The notes beneath the pieces were generated by a model that had not been told where the DNA came from, did not search any database, and saw nothing but the letters and a program-made list of their open reading frames with translations. The translations under genes were made by a program, and so were the position numbers. Positions 1-6,565 of a stretch of DNA of 33,555 bases are shown piece by piece. The stretch is taken from positions 1 to 33,555 of the forward strand of contig JACRIT010000014.1 of assembly GCA_016215655.1 (NCBI GenBank). The letters are read 5' to 3'. Numbering within the stretch: position 1 is the first letter of the stretch; the number at the start of each line of letters is the position of its first letter. Source of the DNA: Acidimicrobiia bacterium (GTDB lineage Bacteria > Actinomycetota > Acidimicrobiia > Spongiisociales > UBA11373).

Positions 1-2
1 GA

Positions 3-200
3 GTGGCCCCAGGTCAGCACCTTTACGCTCGTATGGGTGCATCTGGCGGGTACTCCCACGTGCTCGCGGACTTCGATATGGGCTGCGCCGGATCGTTCGG
101 CACAACGTTCTCGGAGAATTGGCCGCCGGGCACTTGGTTTCTGCAGGTCGTCGAAGAGAACACCTCACCCGTGTGGTTCTACTTCGATGCCCAACCTTGA
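3..200 (+). CDS. C-terminal fragment of an unknown protein, cut by the window edge
   Basis: The reading frame is open from the left edge and stops with TGA at 198-200, so only the last 65 or so residues are visible. The GTG at 3 is probably internal. The fragment is rich in aromatic residues, Gly, Ser and Thr (a PPGTWFLQVVEE stretch, ending WFYFDAQP) and has one Cys, which suggests an extracellular beta-sandwich domain at the end of a secreted protein; that is inference from composition. It is convergent with the CPBP protease gene, whose stop lies about 20 bp away. A second overlapping frame (37-225) looks like a shadow. Confidence 0.4.
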   Translation: MAPGQHLYARMGASGGYSHVLADFDMGCAGSFGTTFSENWPPGTWFLQVVEENTSPVWFYFDAQP

Positions 201-221
201 GCGAGAGGTCCTCGAGGTCGC

Positions 222-980
222 CTAAAACAGCACCCCAGCGATCTTGCCGAACCCCACCTCGCGGCCGATCACCATCACGTCCAGGGTGAGCGCCACTCCC
301 CAGTGGAGCATCCAGCCCCACAGGAACGACTTCGACTTCAGCGCCAGATAGCCGAGGACGAAACCGGCCACGATCGCCGAGAAGGTCTCCGGCGCCGGCT
401 TGCCGAAGTGGATCATGACGTAGGGGATCATCATCACCGCCACGGCGTGGGTGCCGAGGCGGGGATACAAGCCGAACAGCAGGTACCCGCGGAAGAAGGC
501 CTCCAGGCCGAGGAACTGCAGGCCGTAGAAGAGGTGGTACCCCCAGAAGTGCCACCCCCCGAGCACGGCCGCGTCGTAGAGCGGGTACTTGGCCTGGAAC
601 TCCCCGATGCCCGACACCAGGAACAGGACCGGGATCATCAGCCCGAGGGCGATGAGGTAGGGACGCAGCTGCGGCCACTGGCCGCGCAGGCGGAACCCGA
701 AGTCGCGTGGCCGCTCCCGCAACACGAAGACGATGAGCGCCGCAGGCACCAGCACCCGCAGCACGATGCTGGCGACACCCCAGTACTGGTAGCCGAGCAA
801 CTCGCGGTACTGCGCGGCGTCTTCGCCGAGTCGGGCCACGATGCGATCGGGCAGCGACGTGCCCAGGAACCACGAGGGCAGGGCCCAGTAGTTGAAGACG
901 ACGAGGAGCACCGTCGCCGAGACGTAGATGATGACACTGCGGCGGTCGAGGACGGGAACGGACGCGGCAGAGTCGGACAC
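222..980 (-). CDS. CPBP-family intramembrane glutamic endopeptidase (CAAX/Abi type)
   Basis: 252-residue polytopic membrane protein with several hydrophobic segments (about residues 15-40, 65-88, 108-125, 145-170, 180-195 and 202-235). The three family motifs are visible. Motif 1 is EAFFRG (E160, R164), a single-Glu form of the usual EExxxR. Motif 2 is HFGKP (H191). Motif 3 is HWGVALTLD (H226, D234). Family members are membrane proteases that process CAAX-like or bacteriocin-type substrates; the substrate here is unknown. The GTG start at 978-980 lies 8 nt after a TACCTT box. It is divergent from ku and shares an intergenic region that holds a 7-bp repeat array. Confidence 0.85.
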   Translation of the reverse strand: MSDSAASVPVLDRRSVIIYVSATVLLVVFNYWALPSWFLGTSLPDRIVARLGEDAAQYRELLGYQYWGVASIVLRVLVPAALIVFVLRERPRDFGFRLRGQWPQLRPYLIALGLMIPVLFLVSGIGEFQAKYPLYDAAVLGGWHFWGYHLFYGLQFLGLEAFFRGYLLFGLYPRLGTHAVAVMMIPYVMIHFGKPAPETFSAIVAGFVLGYLALKSKSFLWGWMLHWGVALTLDVMVIGREVGFGKIAGVLF

Positions 981-988
981 GAGCGATG

Positions 989-994
989 AAGGTA
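989..994 (-). promoter_or_regulatory. -10 box of the CPBP gene
   Basis: Read on the minus strand, TACCTT sits 8 nt upstream of the GTG start at 980, so the transcript would be nearly leaderless. The -35 region (about 1012-1017) falls in the 7-bp repeat array and matches TTGACA poorly. Confidence 0.5.
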
Positions 995-1011
995 GCGGAC
1001 GGAGAGGTTGG

Positions 1012-1060
1012 AGTCCTCAGTCGTCAGTCCTCAGCCAGATTCGGGCTGATGACTGATGAC
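1012..1060. repeat. Degenerate 7-bp repeat array that folds into a hairpin
   Basis: Seven consecutive 7-mers in one register: AGTCCTC, AGTCGTC, AGTCCTC, AGCCAGA, TTCGGGC, TGATGAC, TGATGAC. The array is also an inverted repeat: 1020-1036 pairs with 1044-1060 around a 7-nt loop, with 15 of 17 Watson-Crick pairs plus one G-T. It lies between the divergent CPBP and ku genes and supplies the likely ku -35 box. Confidence 0.8.
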
Positions 1061-1077
1061 CACCTCGCGCTTATGAT
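1049..1077 (+). promoter_or_regulatory. Likely ku promoter
   Basis: ATGACT (1049-1054), 17 bp, TATGAT (1072-1077). The -35 is formed by the last 7-bp repeat units and lies inside the right arm of the inverted repeat. The start point would be near 1084, giving a leader of about 22 nt that holds the GAGGGG ribosome binding site (1093-1098). Confidence 0.5.
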
Positions 1078-1105
1078 TCGCTTTCGCGATCTGAGGGGCT
1101 TCGCC

Positions 1106-1894
1106 ATGCGTCCCATCTGGAAAGGCGCCATCTCGTTCGGGCTGGTCACCATCCCGGTGGGGCTGTACAGCGCCACGGACGACCTGAGACCCAAGTTCCG
1201 CCAGTTGCGCAGCGGCGATCACTCCCGCATCAAGTACAAGCGCGTCGCCGAGAGCGACGGCGAAGAGGTGCCCTTCGAGGAGATCGTGAAGGGCTACGAG
1301 TTCGAGAAGGACCGCTACGTGGTCTTCACCGACGACGAGCTCGAAGCCGCCCTGAAGGCGAAGAGCACCGGCGGCATGGTCGACGTCGTCCAGTTCGTGA
1401 AGTCGGAGGAGATCGATCCGATCTTCTACCGCTCCTCCTACTACCTCTCGCCCGAGAAGACCGGGATCAAGGCCTACCGCATCCTGGCCAAGGCGCTGGC
1501 GACGCGCGGCATGGTCGGCCTGGCCCGGGTGGCGATCCGCGACCGCGAGTACCCCGCCACCCTGCGCACCGAGGATGGGGTCATCGTGATGGAGACGATG
1601 TACTGGCCGGACGAGATCCGCGAACCGGACTTCGAGGAGCTCGCCGAGGAGATCGAGGTCCGGCCCGAGGAGGTGCGGATGGCGGAGATGATCATCGACA
1701 ACCTCACCGCCCCCTTCGATCCGACCCAGTGGGTCGACGACTCCCGCGAGGCGGTCGAGGAACTGGCCCGACGCAAGATGGAGGGTCAGGAGATCGTGTC
1801 GCCCACCGCTCCCCAGCCCACTGGCGTCGTCGACCTCATGGAAGCGCTGAAGGCGAGCGTCGAAGCCACCAAGGCGAAGCGCAAGGCGGGGTAG
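1106..1894 (+). CDS. ku: Ku DNA-end-binding protein for non-homologous end joining
   Basis: 262 residues, a typical length for bacterial Ku. The N-terminus MRPIWKGAISFGLVTIPV is the family hallmark, and the Ku beta-barrel core follows (HSRIKYKR, then EEVPFEEIVKGYE, FTDDELEAA, and IDPIFYRSSYYLSPEK). The C-terminal tail from about residue 235 is short, with a Lys/Arg-rich end (KAKRKAG), as in actinobacterial Ku. Ku homodimers thread onto broken ends and recruit the ligase. I chose the ATG at 1106 over an in-frame ATG at 986 because the conserved N-terminus begins there, GAGGGG lies 7 nt upstream, and the longer form would run through the promoter and repeat array. The probable partner ligase is encoded 1 kb downstream on the other strand. 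Confidence 0.96.
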   Translation: MRPIWKGAISFGLVTIPVGLYSATDDLRPKFRQLRSGDHSRIKYKRVAESDGEEVPFEEIVKGYEFEKDRYVVFTDDELEAALKAKSTGGMVDVVQFVKSEEIDPIFYRSSYYLSPEKTGIKAYRILAKALATRGMVGLARVAIRDREYPATLRTEDGVIVMETMYWPDEIREPDFEELAEEIEVRPEEVRMAEMIIDNLTAPFDPTQWVDDSREAVEELARRKMEGQEIVSPTAPQPTGVVDLMEALKASVEATKAKRKAG

Positions 1895-1919
1895 GCATCC
1901 GAGACCCGATGCCCTGGGT

Positions 1920-2840
1920 CTACGCCGTCCCGGCCTCGGTGGGGGGCGCGACGCCGGATACCGGGGCAGGCGACCGTCGCAGCGCCCCGACGTAGACACC
2001 GGCGATCACGATCGCCCCGCCGACGATCCCGGTCATGGTGATGGGCTCAGCGGCGATGAGGCGACCGGCGATCATCGCCACCACGGGAAAGAGCGCCGTC
2101 ATGTACGACACTCCGGAAGCCGTCCACCGTCCGAGGACGAAGAGGAACAGGGCGAACAGCCCGATGGATCCCGGGACCGCCAGGTACGACAGGGCCAGCC
2201 ACGAGGATGCCTCCTCGGGGAGACGCCACGACTCACCGGCCACGGCCGAGATCGCCAGCAGGATCGTCGAACCCACAGCCATGCCCACCGCGTTGGTGGC
2301 GATTGGGTTGCTCGGTGGAACGAGTTTGAGCACGACGCCGGCCTCGGAGGCGGACAGGGCGGCCACGAGCATGGCGAGGAGCGGGAGGATGGGGACGGCC
2401 GCATCCGACGCCGGATTGGCGAGCACGGCGATGCCGGCCATGGCGAGGAGCGCACCGGCGATCCCTCTGCCTGAGAGACGCTCGACGCGGTGCGCGGCGG
2501 CGAGAAACAGCGTGATGAGCGGCGTGGCCCCGAAGACCACGGCACCGACACCGGCAGAGAGCTCCTGAAGCGCCCAGTAGGCGAGGGCATACGCGATCGT
2601 GAACGACAGGATCCCGTAGATCAGGGTGGCGCGCAGGACCCTCCCGCGCGGCAGGGGGACTCCTCGAATCGCCACGAAGCCGACCAGCAGCGCGGCCGCG
2701 ACCACAAAGCGCAGCCCGGCGCCGAACAGCGGGGCGAGCTCCCGGTTGGAGTACCGCACCGCCACGAAGTTGACGCCGCCGATGAGCACGAGGACGCCGA
2801 ACGCCCCGAGCGTGACGCGATCCGGCGACTGGCGCGACAT
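1920..2840 (-). CDS. EamA/DMT-superfamily transporter
   Basis: 306-residue membrane protein with about ten hydrophobic helices in two EamA repeats. Residues such as GGVNFVAVRYSNRELAPL in the first helices and a C-terminal half ending ITMTGIVGGAIVIAGVYVG are typical. These are inner-membrane exporters of small metabolites or amino acids; the substrate cannot be read from sequence. I start it at 2840 (MSRQSPDR), where the minus strand has GAGGGGG 8 nt upstream, rather than at in-frame ATGs at 2849 or 2870 that overlap this binding site. It is convergent with ku (25 bp between stops) and 105 bp downstream of the ligase gene on the same strand. Confidence 0.9.
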   Translation of the reverse strand: MSRQSPDRVTLGAFGVLVLIGGVNFVAVRYSNRELAPLFGAGLRFVVAAALLVGFVAIRGVPLPRGRVLRATLIYGILSFTIAYALAYWALQELSAGVGAVVFGATPLITLFLAAAHRVERLSGRGIAGALLAMAGIAVLANPASDAAVPILPLLAMLVAALSASEAGVVLKLVPPSNPIATNAVGMAVGSTILLAISAVAGESWRLPEEASSWLALSYLAVPGSIGLFALFLFVLGRWTASGVSYMTALFPVVAMIAGRLIAAEPITMTGIVGGAIVIAGVYVGALRRSPAPVSGVAPPTEAGTA

Positions 2841-2945
2841 CAGAACCATCCCCCTCGACACCGGGAACAATCATGCCATCTGCAAGTAGATCGTGCCGGG
2901 TGCCGTCGAGGGCTCACGGCATGGTGAGCGCCTCCGCAACCCGCT

Positions 2946-3875
2946 TCACCCCGGTCCCTCCGCCTCCCAGGTGAGGCTCTTCGCGGCGTCGTCCGTGAAT
3001 CCCTTGAAGCGGGGGTGGCGGATCCTTCCCGCCGTGGTCCAGTTGCGGTAGCCGACCGCCGCCACCAGTGCCGGCTCGACCGGCGTGATCGCCGGGAGCT
3101 CGCCATCGGGATGGAACGGGGTGTCGTCGCGCCCCATCTCATCGAGGGCACCGCGGATGGCCACGAGCTGCCGGTCGTCGAAGCCGGTGCCGACATTGCC
3201 GATCCAGCGCAGCCGGGGTCCGTCCCACAGGCCGAGCACGAGCGCCCCGAAGGTCGCGGACCGGCCGCCCTCACCGCGGGTGAAGCCACCCACCACCGCC
3301 TTCACGCTGTGGAGGTGGGCGACCTTGCGCCAATCGGCGGACCGCACGCCGGGCCGGTAGGGGCTTCCGAGTCGCTTTGCCACCATCCCTTCGAGGTCGC
3401 GGGCGATGACGACGTCCCACAGGGCGGCGCCGTCGTCGAGCGGCGCCACCGTGACGAACGGGGCGCCCAGCCCGAGCCCGTCGAGGAGTCGACGGCGTTC
3501 CTCCAGGGGAGCCTCCACGAGTGAATCGGAGTGGAGATGCAGCAGGTCGAAGGCGACGAACGACACGGGATGGTCGCGGAGCCCCGCCGGGGTGAACGAC
3601 GACCGCTGTTGAAGGCGCTCGAACGATGCCCGGCCCTCGGCGAGCACCACCACCTCGCCATCGAGGACGCAGGGAGGCGTCGACCGCGCCGGGAGCAACT
3701 CGGGATATCGCGCCGACACCTCGGCGTCGGTCCGGGTGTGCACCGCCACCGCCTCGCCATCCCAGCTGAGGATCCCGCGGATCCCATCCCACTTCGGCTC
3801 GAACAGCCACCCCGGCTCGGCAAAGGGTGCCGGCACCGCGGTGGCGAGCATCGGCCGGTATCGGGGCAGGATCAT
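2946..3875 (-). CDS. ATP-dependent DNA ligase, stand-alone LigD/LigC-type
   Basis: 309 residues with a complete adenylation domain and OB fold. Motif I is EPKWDGIRG with nucleophile K28, motif III LDGEVVVL, motif IIIa FVAFDLLHLH, motif IV LEGMVAKR and motif V region WRKVAHLHSVKAVVGG. The OB-fold part includes LVLGLWDG and the C-terminal HPRFKGFTDD, where a short loop in LigD-family ligases replaces the canonical motif VI. There is no polymerase or nuclease domain, so this is not a full three-domain LigD. It probably seals ends bound by Ku, the only other NHEJ gene in view. ATG start at 3875, 10 nt downstream of a TACCAT box. It lies 49 bp after the GatB/YqeY gene. Confidence 0.93.
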   Translation of the reverse strand: MILPRYRPMLATAVPAPFAEPGWLFEPKWDGIRGILSWDGEAVAVHTRTDAEVSARYPELLPARSTPPCVLDGEVVVLAEGRASFERLQQRSSFTPAGLRDHPVSFVAFDLLHLHSDSLVEAPLEERRRLLDGLGLGAPFVTVAPLDDGAALWDVVIARDLEGMVAKRLGSPYRPGVRSADWRKVAHLHSVKAVVGGFTRGEGGRSATFGALVLGLWDGPRLRWIGNVGTGFDDRQLVAIRGALDEMGRDDTPFHPDGELPAITPVEPALVAAVGYRNWTTAGRIRHPRFKGFTDDAAKSLTWEAEGPG

Positions 3876-3885
3876 CGGGTCGGTG

Positions 3886-3891
3886 ATGGTA
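3886..3891 (-). promoter_or_regulatory. -10 box of the DNA ligase gene
   Basis: Minus-strand TACCAT, 10 nt before the ATG at 3875. It suggests the ligase has its own promoter, separate from yqeY. Confidence 0.4.
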
Positions 3892-3924
3892 CGCCCGACC
3901 CCGGTGGGCTACCGGACCGGGTCT

Positions 3925-4383
3925 TCAGGCCCCGAGAGCTTCGCGCACGAGACGGCTCACCACGGCCCCGTCGAGGCCCTTGGGGCCGTTCTTCATGATG
4001 TGGCCGATGACCTGGCCGGCCTGCTTGGCATCGGACACCCGCAACTCCATGAGGGCGACCCGGATGACCTCTTTCACCACCGAGTCGTCGGCCCCCTTCG
4101 GAACCCAGCGCGACAGGTAGTCGATCTCGAACGTCAGCTTGTCGACGGCGTCCTGGCCGCGTTCGCCCGCGGTGGCGAACTCCTCGCGGGCCTTGTCCAT
4201 CTTCTTGATGTACGAGGCGATGACCCTGCTGTAGAGGGCATCATCGACGTCGCCGGAGAATCCGGGCTCGCTCTTGGCGCGCGACACCTCGGTCTCCACC
4301 TGGCGGATCACGTCGAGACGGCGGCGATCCCGCTGGCGCATGGCGTCCTTGAGCTCGGCGGAGAGCTCGTCATGGATGGGCAT
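3925..4383 (-). CDS. GatB/YqeY domain-containing protein
   Basis: 152 residues, the usual length of the free-standing YqeY family. It starts MPIHDELSAELKDAMRQRD, a helical N-terminal domain related to the tail domain of the GatB amidotransferase subunit. The typical middle (ASYIKKMDKAREEF, then LSRWVPKG in place of the common LPxQL) and the end (GQVIGHIMKNGPKGLDGAVVSRLVREAL) are conserved. In GatB this domain contacts tRNA; the free protein has no firmly established role. An ATG start with a TAATCT box 10 nt upstream supports the assignment. It is divergent from whiB. Confidence 0.93.
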   Translation of the reverse strand: MPIHDELSAELKDAMRQRDRRRLDVIRQVETEVSRAKSEPGFSGDVDDALYSRVIASYIKKMDKAREEFATAGERGQDAVDKLTFEIDYLSRWVPKGADDSVVKEVIRVALMELRVSDAKQAGQVIGHIMKNGPKGLDGAVVSRLVREALGA

Positions 4384-4393
4384 TTCGGGCCCG

Positions 4394-4399
4394 AGATTA
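4394..4399 (-). promoter_or_regulatory. -10 box of the GatB/YqeY gene
   Basis: Minus-strand TAATCT with 10 nt to the ATG, which predicts a leader of only a few nucleotides. Confidence 0.45.
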
Positions 4400-4456
4400 G
4401 ACCCGACCGGGTTCCTTCCCGCCCGGAGGTCCCGGGACGGTGTGCCAACAAACCCC

Positions 4457-4485
4457 TTGACCAGGGCGCAGGTCGCGCCTACATT
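4457..4485 (+). promoter_or_regulatory. whiB promoter (near-consensus -35 and -10)
   Basis: TTGACC (4457-4462), a 17-bp spacer, and TACATT (4480-4485). This is one of the two best sigma-70-type promoters in the window. Transcription should start near 4491-4493, giving a leader of about 53 nt that contains the palindrome at 4497-4512 and an AGGAGG ribosome binding site. Confidence 0.75.
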
Positions 4486-4496
4486 GCGCCCGACCT

Positions 4497-4512
4497 TGTG
4501 AAAGCTTTCACA
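4497..4512. promoter_or_regulatory. Perfect 16-bp palindrome, CRP/FNR-family box in the whiB leader
   Basis: TGTGAAAGCTTTCACA is its own reverse complement and matches the CRP consensus TGTGA-N6-TCACA exactly. It lies about 5 to 20 nt after the predicted start point, where a bound dimer would block early transcription. In Mycobacterium tuberculosis the CRP homologue Rv3676 controls whiB1 through sites of this type (established knowledge), which makes a CRP-family regulator the natural candidate; regulation here is inferred. Confidence 0.7.
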
Positions 4513-4528
4513 TTCACAGGCGGGTTCC

Positions 4529-4534
4529 AGGAGG
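4529..4534 (+). promoter_or_regulatory. whiB ribosome binding site
   Basis: AGGAGG 10 nt before the ATG at 4545. It fixes the start and marks whiB as a leadered gene in a window where many genes look leaderless. Confidence 0.7.
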
Positions 4535-4544
4535 ATTCCCAGAC

Positions 4545-4811
4545 ATGTTGACCATCACCGATTGGCGGGAGCTTGCGGCCTGCCGGGATTCAGACCCAAG
4601 CCTCTTCTTCCCCATCGGGACGACCGGCCCGGCAGTCGACCAGATCGAAGTGGCCCGGGCCATCTGCGCCCAGTGCTCGGTACGCGACGAGTGCCTCAAC
4701 TACGCCCTCGAGACCAACCAAGAGGCCGGGGTGTGGGGTGGCTACGCCGAGGACGATCGTCGCCGGCTGCGCAAGCGCTGGCTCGCCGAACGTCGCCGCC
4801 GCGCCGGCTGA
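4545..4811 (+). CDS. WhiB-family iron-sulfur transcription factor
   Basis: 88 residues, typical for a WhiB-like protein. Four Cys in the expected pattern bind a [4Fe-4S] cluster: C13, then C41-x2-C44-x5-C50. The GVWGG turn (residues 62-66) and the basic C-terminal tail (RRRLRKRWLAERRRR), which contacts DNA, are both present. Short length, early first Cys and promoter setting look most like WhiB1/WhmE-type proteins, but a subclass cannot be fixed by eye. WhiB proteins act with the primary sigma factor and sense redox or NO. The gene has its own strong promoter and a CRP-type box in its leader. It is convergent with the DUF3107 gene (9 bp between stops). Confidence 0.96.
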   Translation: MLTITDWRELAACRDSDPSLFFPIGTTGPAVDQIEVARAICAQCSVRDECLNYALETNQEAGVWGGYAEDDRRRLRKRWLAERRRRAG

Positions 4812-4820
4812 CCCCCTCGA

Positions 4821-5045
4821 TTACCTGAACCCGACCGTGCGGTCGCGCTCCGGCGCGACTTCGACGTAGGCGATCCGTTCCACCACCAACCCGTGGCGGT
4901 TTCCGTCGTCGTCGGTGACCCACCACAGCTTCTGACCCTGACTCAGGGCCGCCTCGAACTCACGCATGAACGCGTCGGCATCGGTCACCTCGACGTCGAT
5001 CTCGCGAGGGGCGTTCGTCATCCCGATCTTGACCCTGGTGCTCAT
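4821..5045 (-). CDS. DUF3107 domain protein, actinobacteria-specific
   Basis: 74 residues: MSTRVKIGMTNAPREIDVEV, then a helix with DAFMREFEAAL, WWVTDDDGNRHGLVVERIAYVEV and a short tail. This matches the small DUF3107 family, whose function is unknown. The pattern suggests a beta-strand, helix, three-strand fold. I start it at 5045 rather than at the in-frame ATG at 5084 because the family begins there and a TACCAT box lies exactly 6 nt upstream, as in other leaderless genes here. Confidence 0.85.
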   Translation of the reverse strand: MSTRVKIGMTNAPREIDVEVTDADAFMREFEAALSQGQKLWWVTDDDGNRHGLVVERIAYVEVAPERDRTVGFR

Positions 5046-5051
5046 GGAGCC

Positions 5052-5057
5052 ATGGTA
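5052..5057 (-). promoter_or_regulatory. -10 box, leaderless DUF3107 gene
   Basis: Minus-strand TACCAT, 6 nt, then ATG at 5045. It decides the start codon. Confidence 0.6.
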
Positions 5058-5120
5058 GAGGGAGGCCGACGGCTGCGCCCTCACCCCGAAATGGCATTCG
5101 GCCCCCGGGTCACCGCGCCC

Positions 5121-5384
5121 TCAGCGCAGCCGGGTGGGCAGGAAGGCGTCCTCGACGGCGCGACTGGCGTTGGCTCCGACGCGGCCGGCCAGCATGAGAA
5201 GGATGGTGGTCGAAACCCCGACGGCGCGCTCGAGGACCAGCAGCACCAACTCGGCATCATCGGAAGCTTCGAGTTGGGCGGTGATGCGCTCCACGGAGAT
5301 CGAGTCGCCGCGGACATGGGCGCTCAGCAAACGATGGGCGATTTCGTCCGCTTCGACGGCCTTCGGATCGAACACACCGGGCAC
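5121..5384 (-). CDS. Small unknown protein, 87 residues
   Basis: I do not recognise a family. The protein has an acidic helical N-terminal half (DPKAVEADEIAHRLLSAHVRG, then RITAQLEASDDAELVLLVLERAVG) and a hydrophobic stretch at about residues 54-68 (VGVSTTILLMLAGRVG) that is too short and mixed to be a sure membrane segment. Despite its size it is likely real: its GTG start lies exactly 6 nt after a TAGGCT box, the same leaderless layout as neighbouring genes. It sits 57 bp downstream of mrp and 75 bp upstream of the DUF3107 gene, on the same strand. Confidence 0.6.
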   Translation of the reverse strand: MPGVFDPKAVEADEIAHRLLSAHVRGDSISVERITAQLEASDDAELVLLVLERAVGVSTTILLMLAGRVGANASRAVEDAFLPTRLR

Positions 5385-5390
5385 GCTGCC

Positions 5391-5396
5391 AGCCTA
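5391..5396 (-). promoter_or_regulatory. -10 box, leaderless small unknown gene
   Basis: Minus-strand TAGGCT, 6 nt (GGCAGC), then GTG at 5384. Confidence 0.55.
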
Positions 5397-5441
5397 CTGC
5401 CGAACCGATATATCCGGGGCGATATCCAGGGCGATTTCGTG

Positions 5442-6521
5442 CTACCGGATCACCAGCTGGGGGTTGGTGCGCACCCTGGGCCGGAGCTCCACGATCCGCG
5501 CCGCGATCGCGCTGAACCCTGCCTCGGCCTCCGAGCCGGGGGCGGCAAGAGCCACCGGTTCGCCCCGATCGGCACCGTCGCGCATCGCCGGAAGCAGCGG
5601 GATGGCGCCGAGGAGGGGCACCCCGAGTTCCTCGGCCAGCGCCGCTCCCCCGCCGGAGCCGAAGATCTCATAGCGCTTGCCGTCGTCGCCGGTGAACCAG
5701 GACATGTTCTCGACGACGCCGAGCACCTCCTGGTTCACCTTCTTCGCCATCCCGGCGGCTCGCTTCGCCACCCGCTGCGCGGTGATCTGCGGCGTCGTCA
5801 CGACCAGGGTCTGTGCCCGGGGGAGGAACTGCGACATCGAGATCGCCACGTCGCCGGTCCCCGGCGGCATGTCGATGAGCAGGAAATCGGGCTCGTCCCA
5901 GAACACGTCTCCAAGGAACTGCTCGAGCGCCTTGTGCAGCATCGGTCCCCGCCACACCACGGCTTCGTCGCTCGGCACGAAGAAGTCCATCGAGATCGCC
6001 CGCACCCCGTGCGCCCCGGCAGGGATGATGAGGGTGTCGACGGCCTGCGGCGGGAGTTCGATGCCGAGCATGCGGGGAATGGAGTACCCCCACACGTCGG
6101 CATCGACCACGGCGACGTCGTGACCCGACCGGGCGAGGGCGACCGCGACGTTGGCGGTGACCGAGGACTTGCCCACCCCGCCCTTCCCCGAGGCGACGGC
6201 GATCACCCGGGTCTTCGAGCCCTGGCCTCCGGGCATCGATGGACGGTCGCGGCGCAGTTCGGTGGCGAGCGCGGCGCGGGCGTCGTCGTCCATGAAGGCG
6301 ACATCGATCTCGCCCCGCTCGATCCCCAATCCATCGACCGCGGCGCGGATGGCGTCGCCGAGCGGCGCGGCGTGCCACCCCGACGATGGAACGACCAACC
6401 CGATGCTGGCGGTGCCCTCGGCGAGCGACACCTCGCGCACCATGCCGAGGCTGCCGATGGGACGGCGCAGGTCGGGATCGACGACGGCGTGCACCGTCTC
6501 GGTGAGTCGGGCCAGGGTCAC
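5442..6521 (-). CDS. mrp: Mrp/NBP35-family P-loop ATPase, Fe-S cluster carrier type
   Basis: 359 residues in two parts. Residues 1-90 are a DUF59/MIP18-like domain (VVDPDLRRPIGSLGMV). Residues 104-359 are a MinD/ParA-like ATPase with deviant Walker A SGKGGVGKSS (112-119), the switch VVDADVWGYSIPRML, VWRGPML, Walker B LLIDMPPGTGD and TTPQ. Family members bind and transfer Fe-S clusters. The CxxC that holds the bridging cluster in most Mrp proteins is missing: after ENMSWFTG comes DDGKRYEIFGSGGG, much as I recall for mycobacterial Mrp, so this is an actinobacterial feature rather than decay. GTG start. The only upstream box is TAGCAT at 6546-6551, 24 nt away. It follows the DUF2207 gene by 44 bp. 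Confidence 0.93.
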   Translation of the reverse strand: MTLARLTETVHAVVDPDLRRPIGSLGMVREVSLAEGTASIGLVVPSSGWHAAPLGDAIRAAVDGLGIERGEIDVAFMDDDARAALATELRRDRPSMPGGQGSKTRVIAVASGKGGVGKSSVTANVAVALARSGHDVAVVDADVWGYSIPRMLGIELPPQAVDTLIIPAGAHGVRAISMDFFVPSDEAVVWRGPMLHKALEQFLGDVFWDEPDFLLIDMPPGTGDVAISMSQFLPRAQTLVVTTPQITAQRVAKRAAGMAKKVNQEVLGVVENMSWFTGDDGKRYEIFGSGGGAALAEELGVPLLGAIPLLPAMRDGADRGEPVALAAPGSEAEAGFSAIAARIVELRPRVRTNPQLVIR

Positions 6522-6545
6522 GGTGGCCTCGGGGTCGGGTGCGGG

Positions 6546-6551
6546 ATGCTA
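6546..6551 (-). promoter_or_regulatory. Possible -10 box of mrp
   Basis: Minus-strand TAGCAT, 24 nt before the GTG at 6521. If used, the leader would be about 17 nt with a weak GAGG site. Confidence 0.3.
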
Positions 6552-6565
6552 CCGGTGACCCGCCG

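Noticed and set aside
5442-6521. Missing CxxC in Mrp as a sign of decay
   Set aside because: The rest of the ATPase is intact and mycobacterial Mrp, as I recall it, lacks the motif too.
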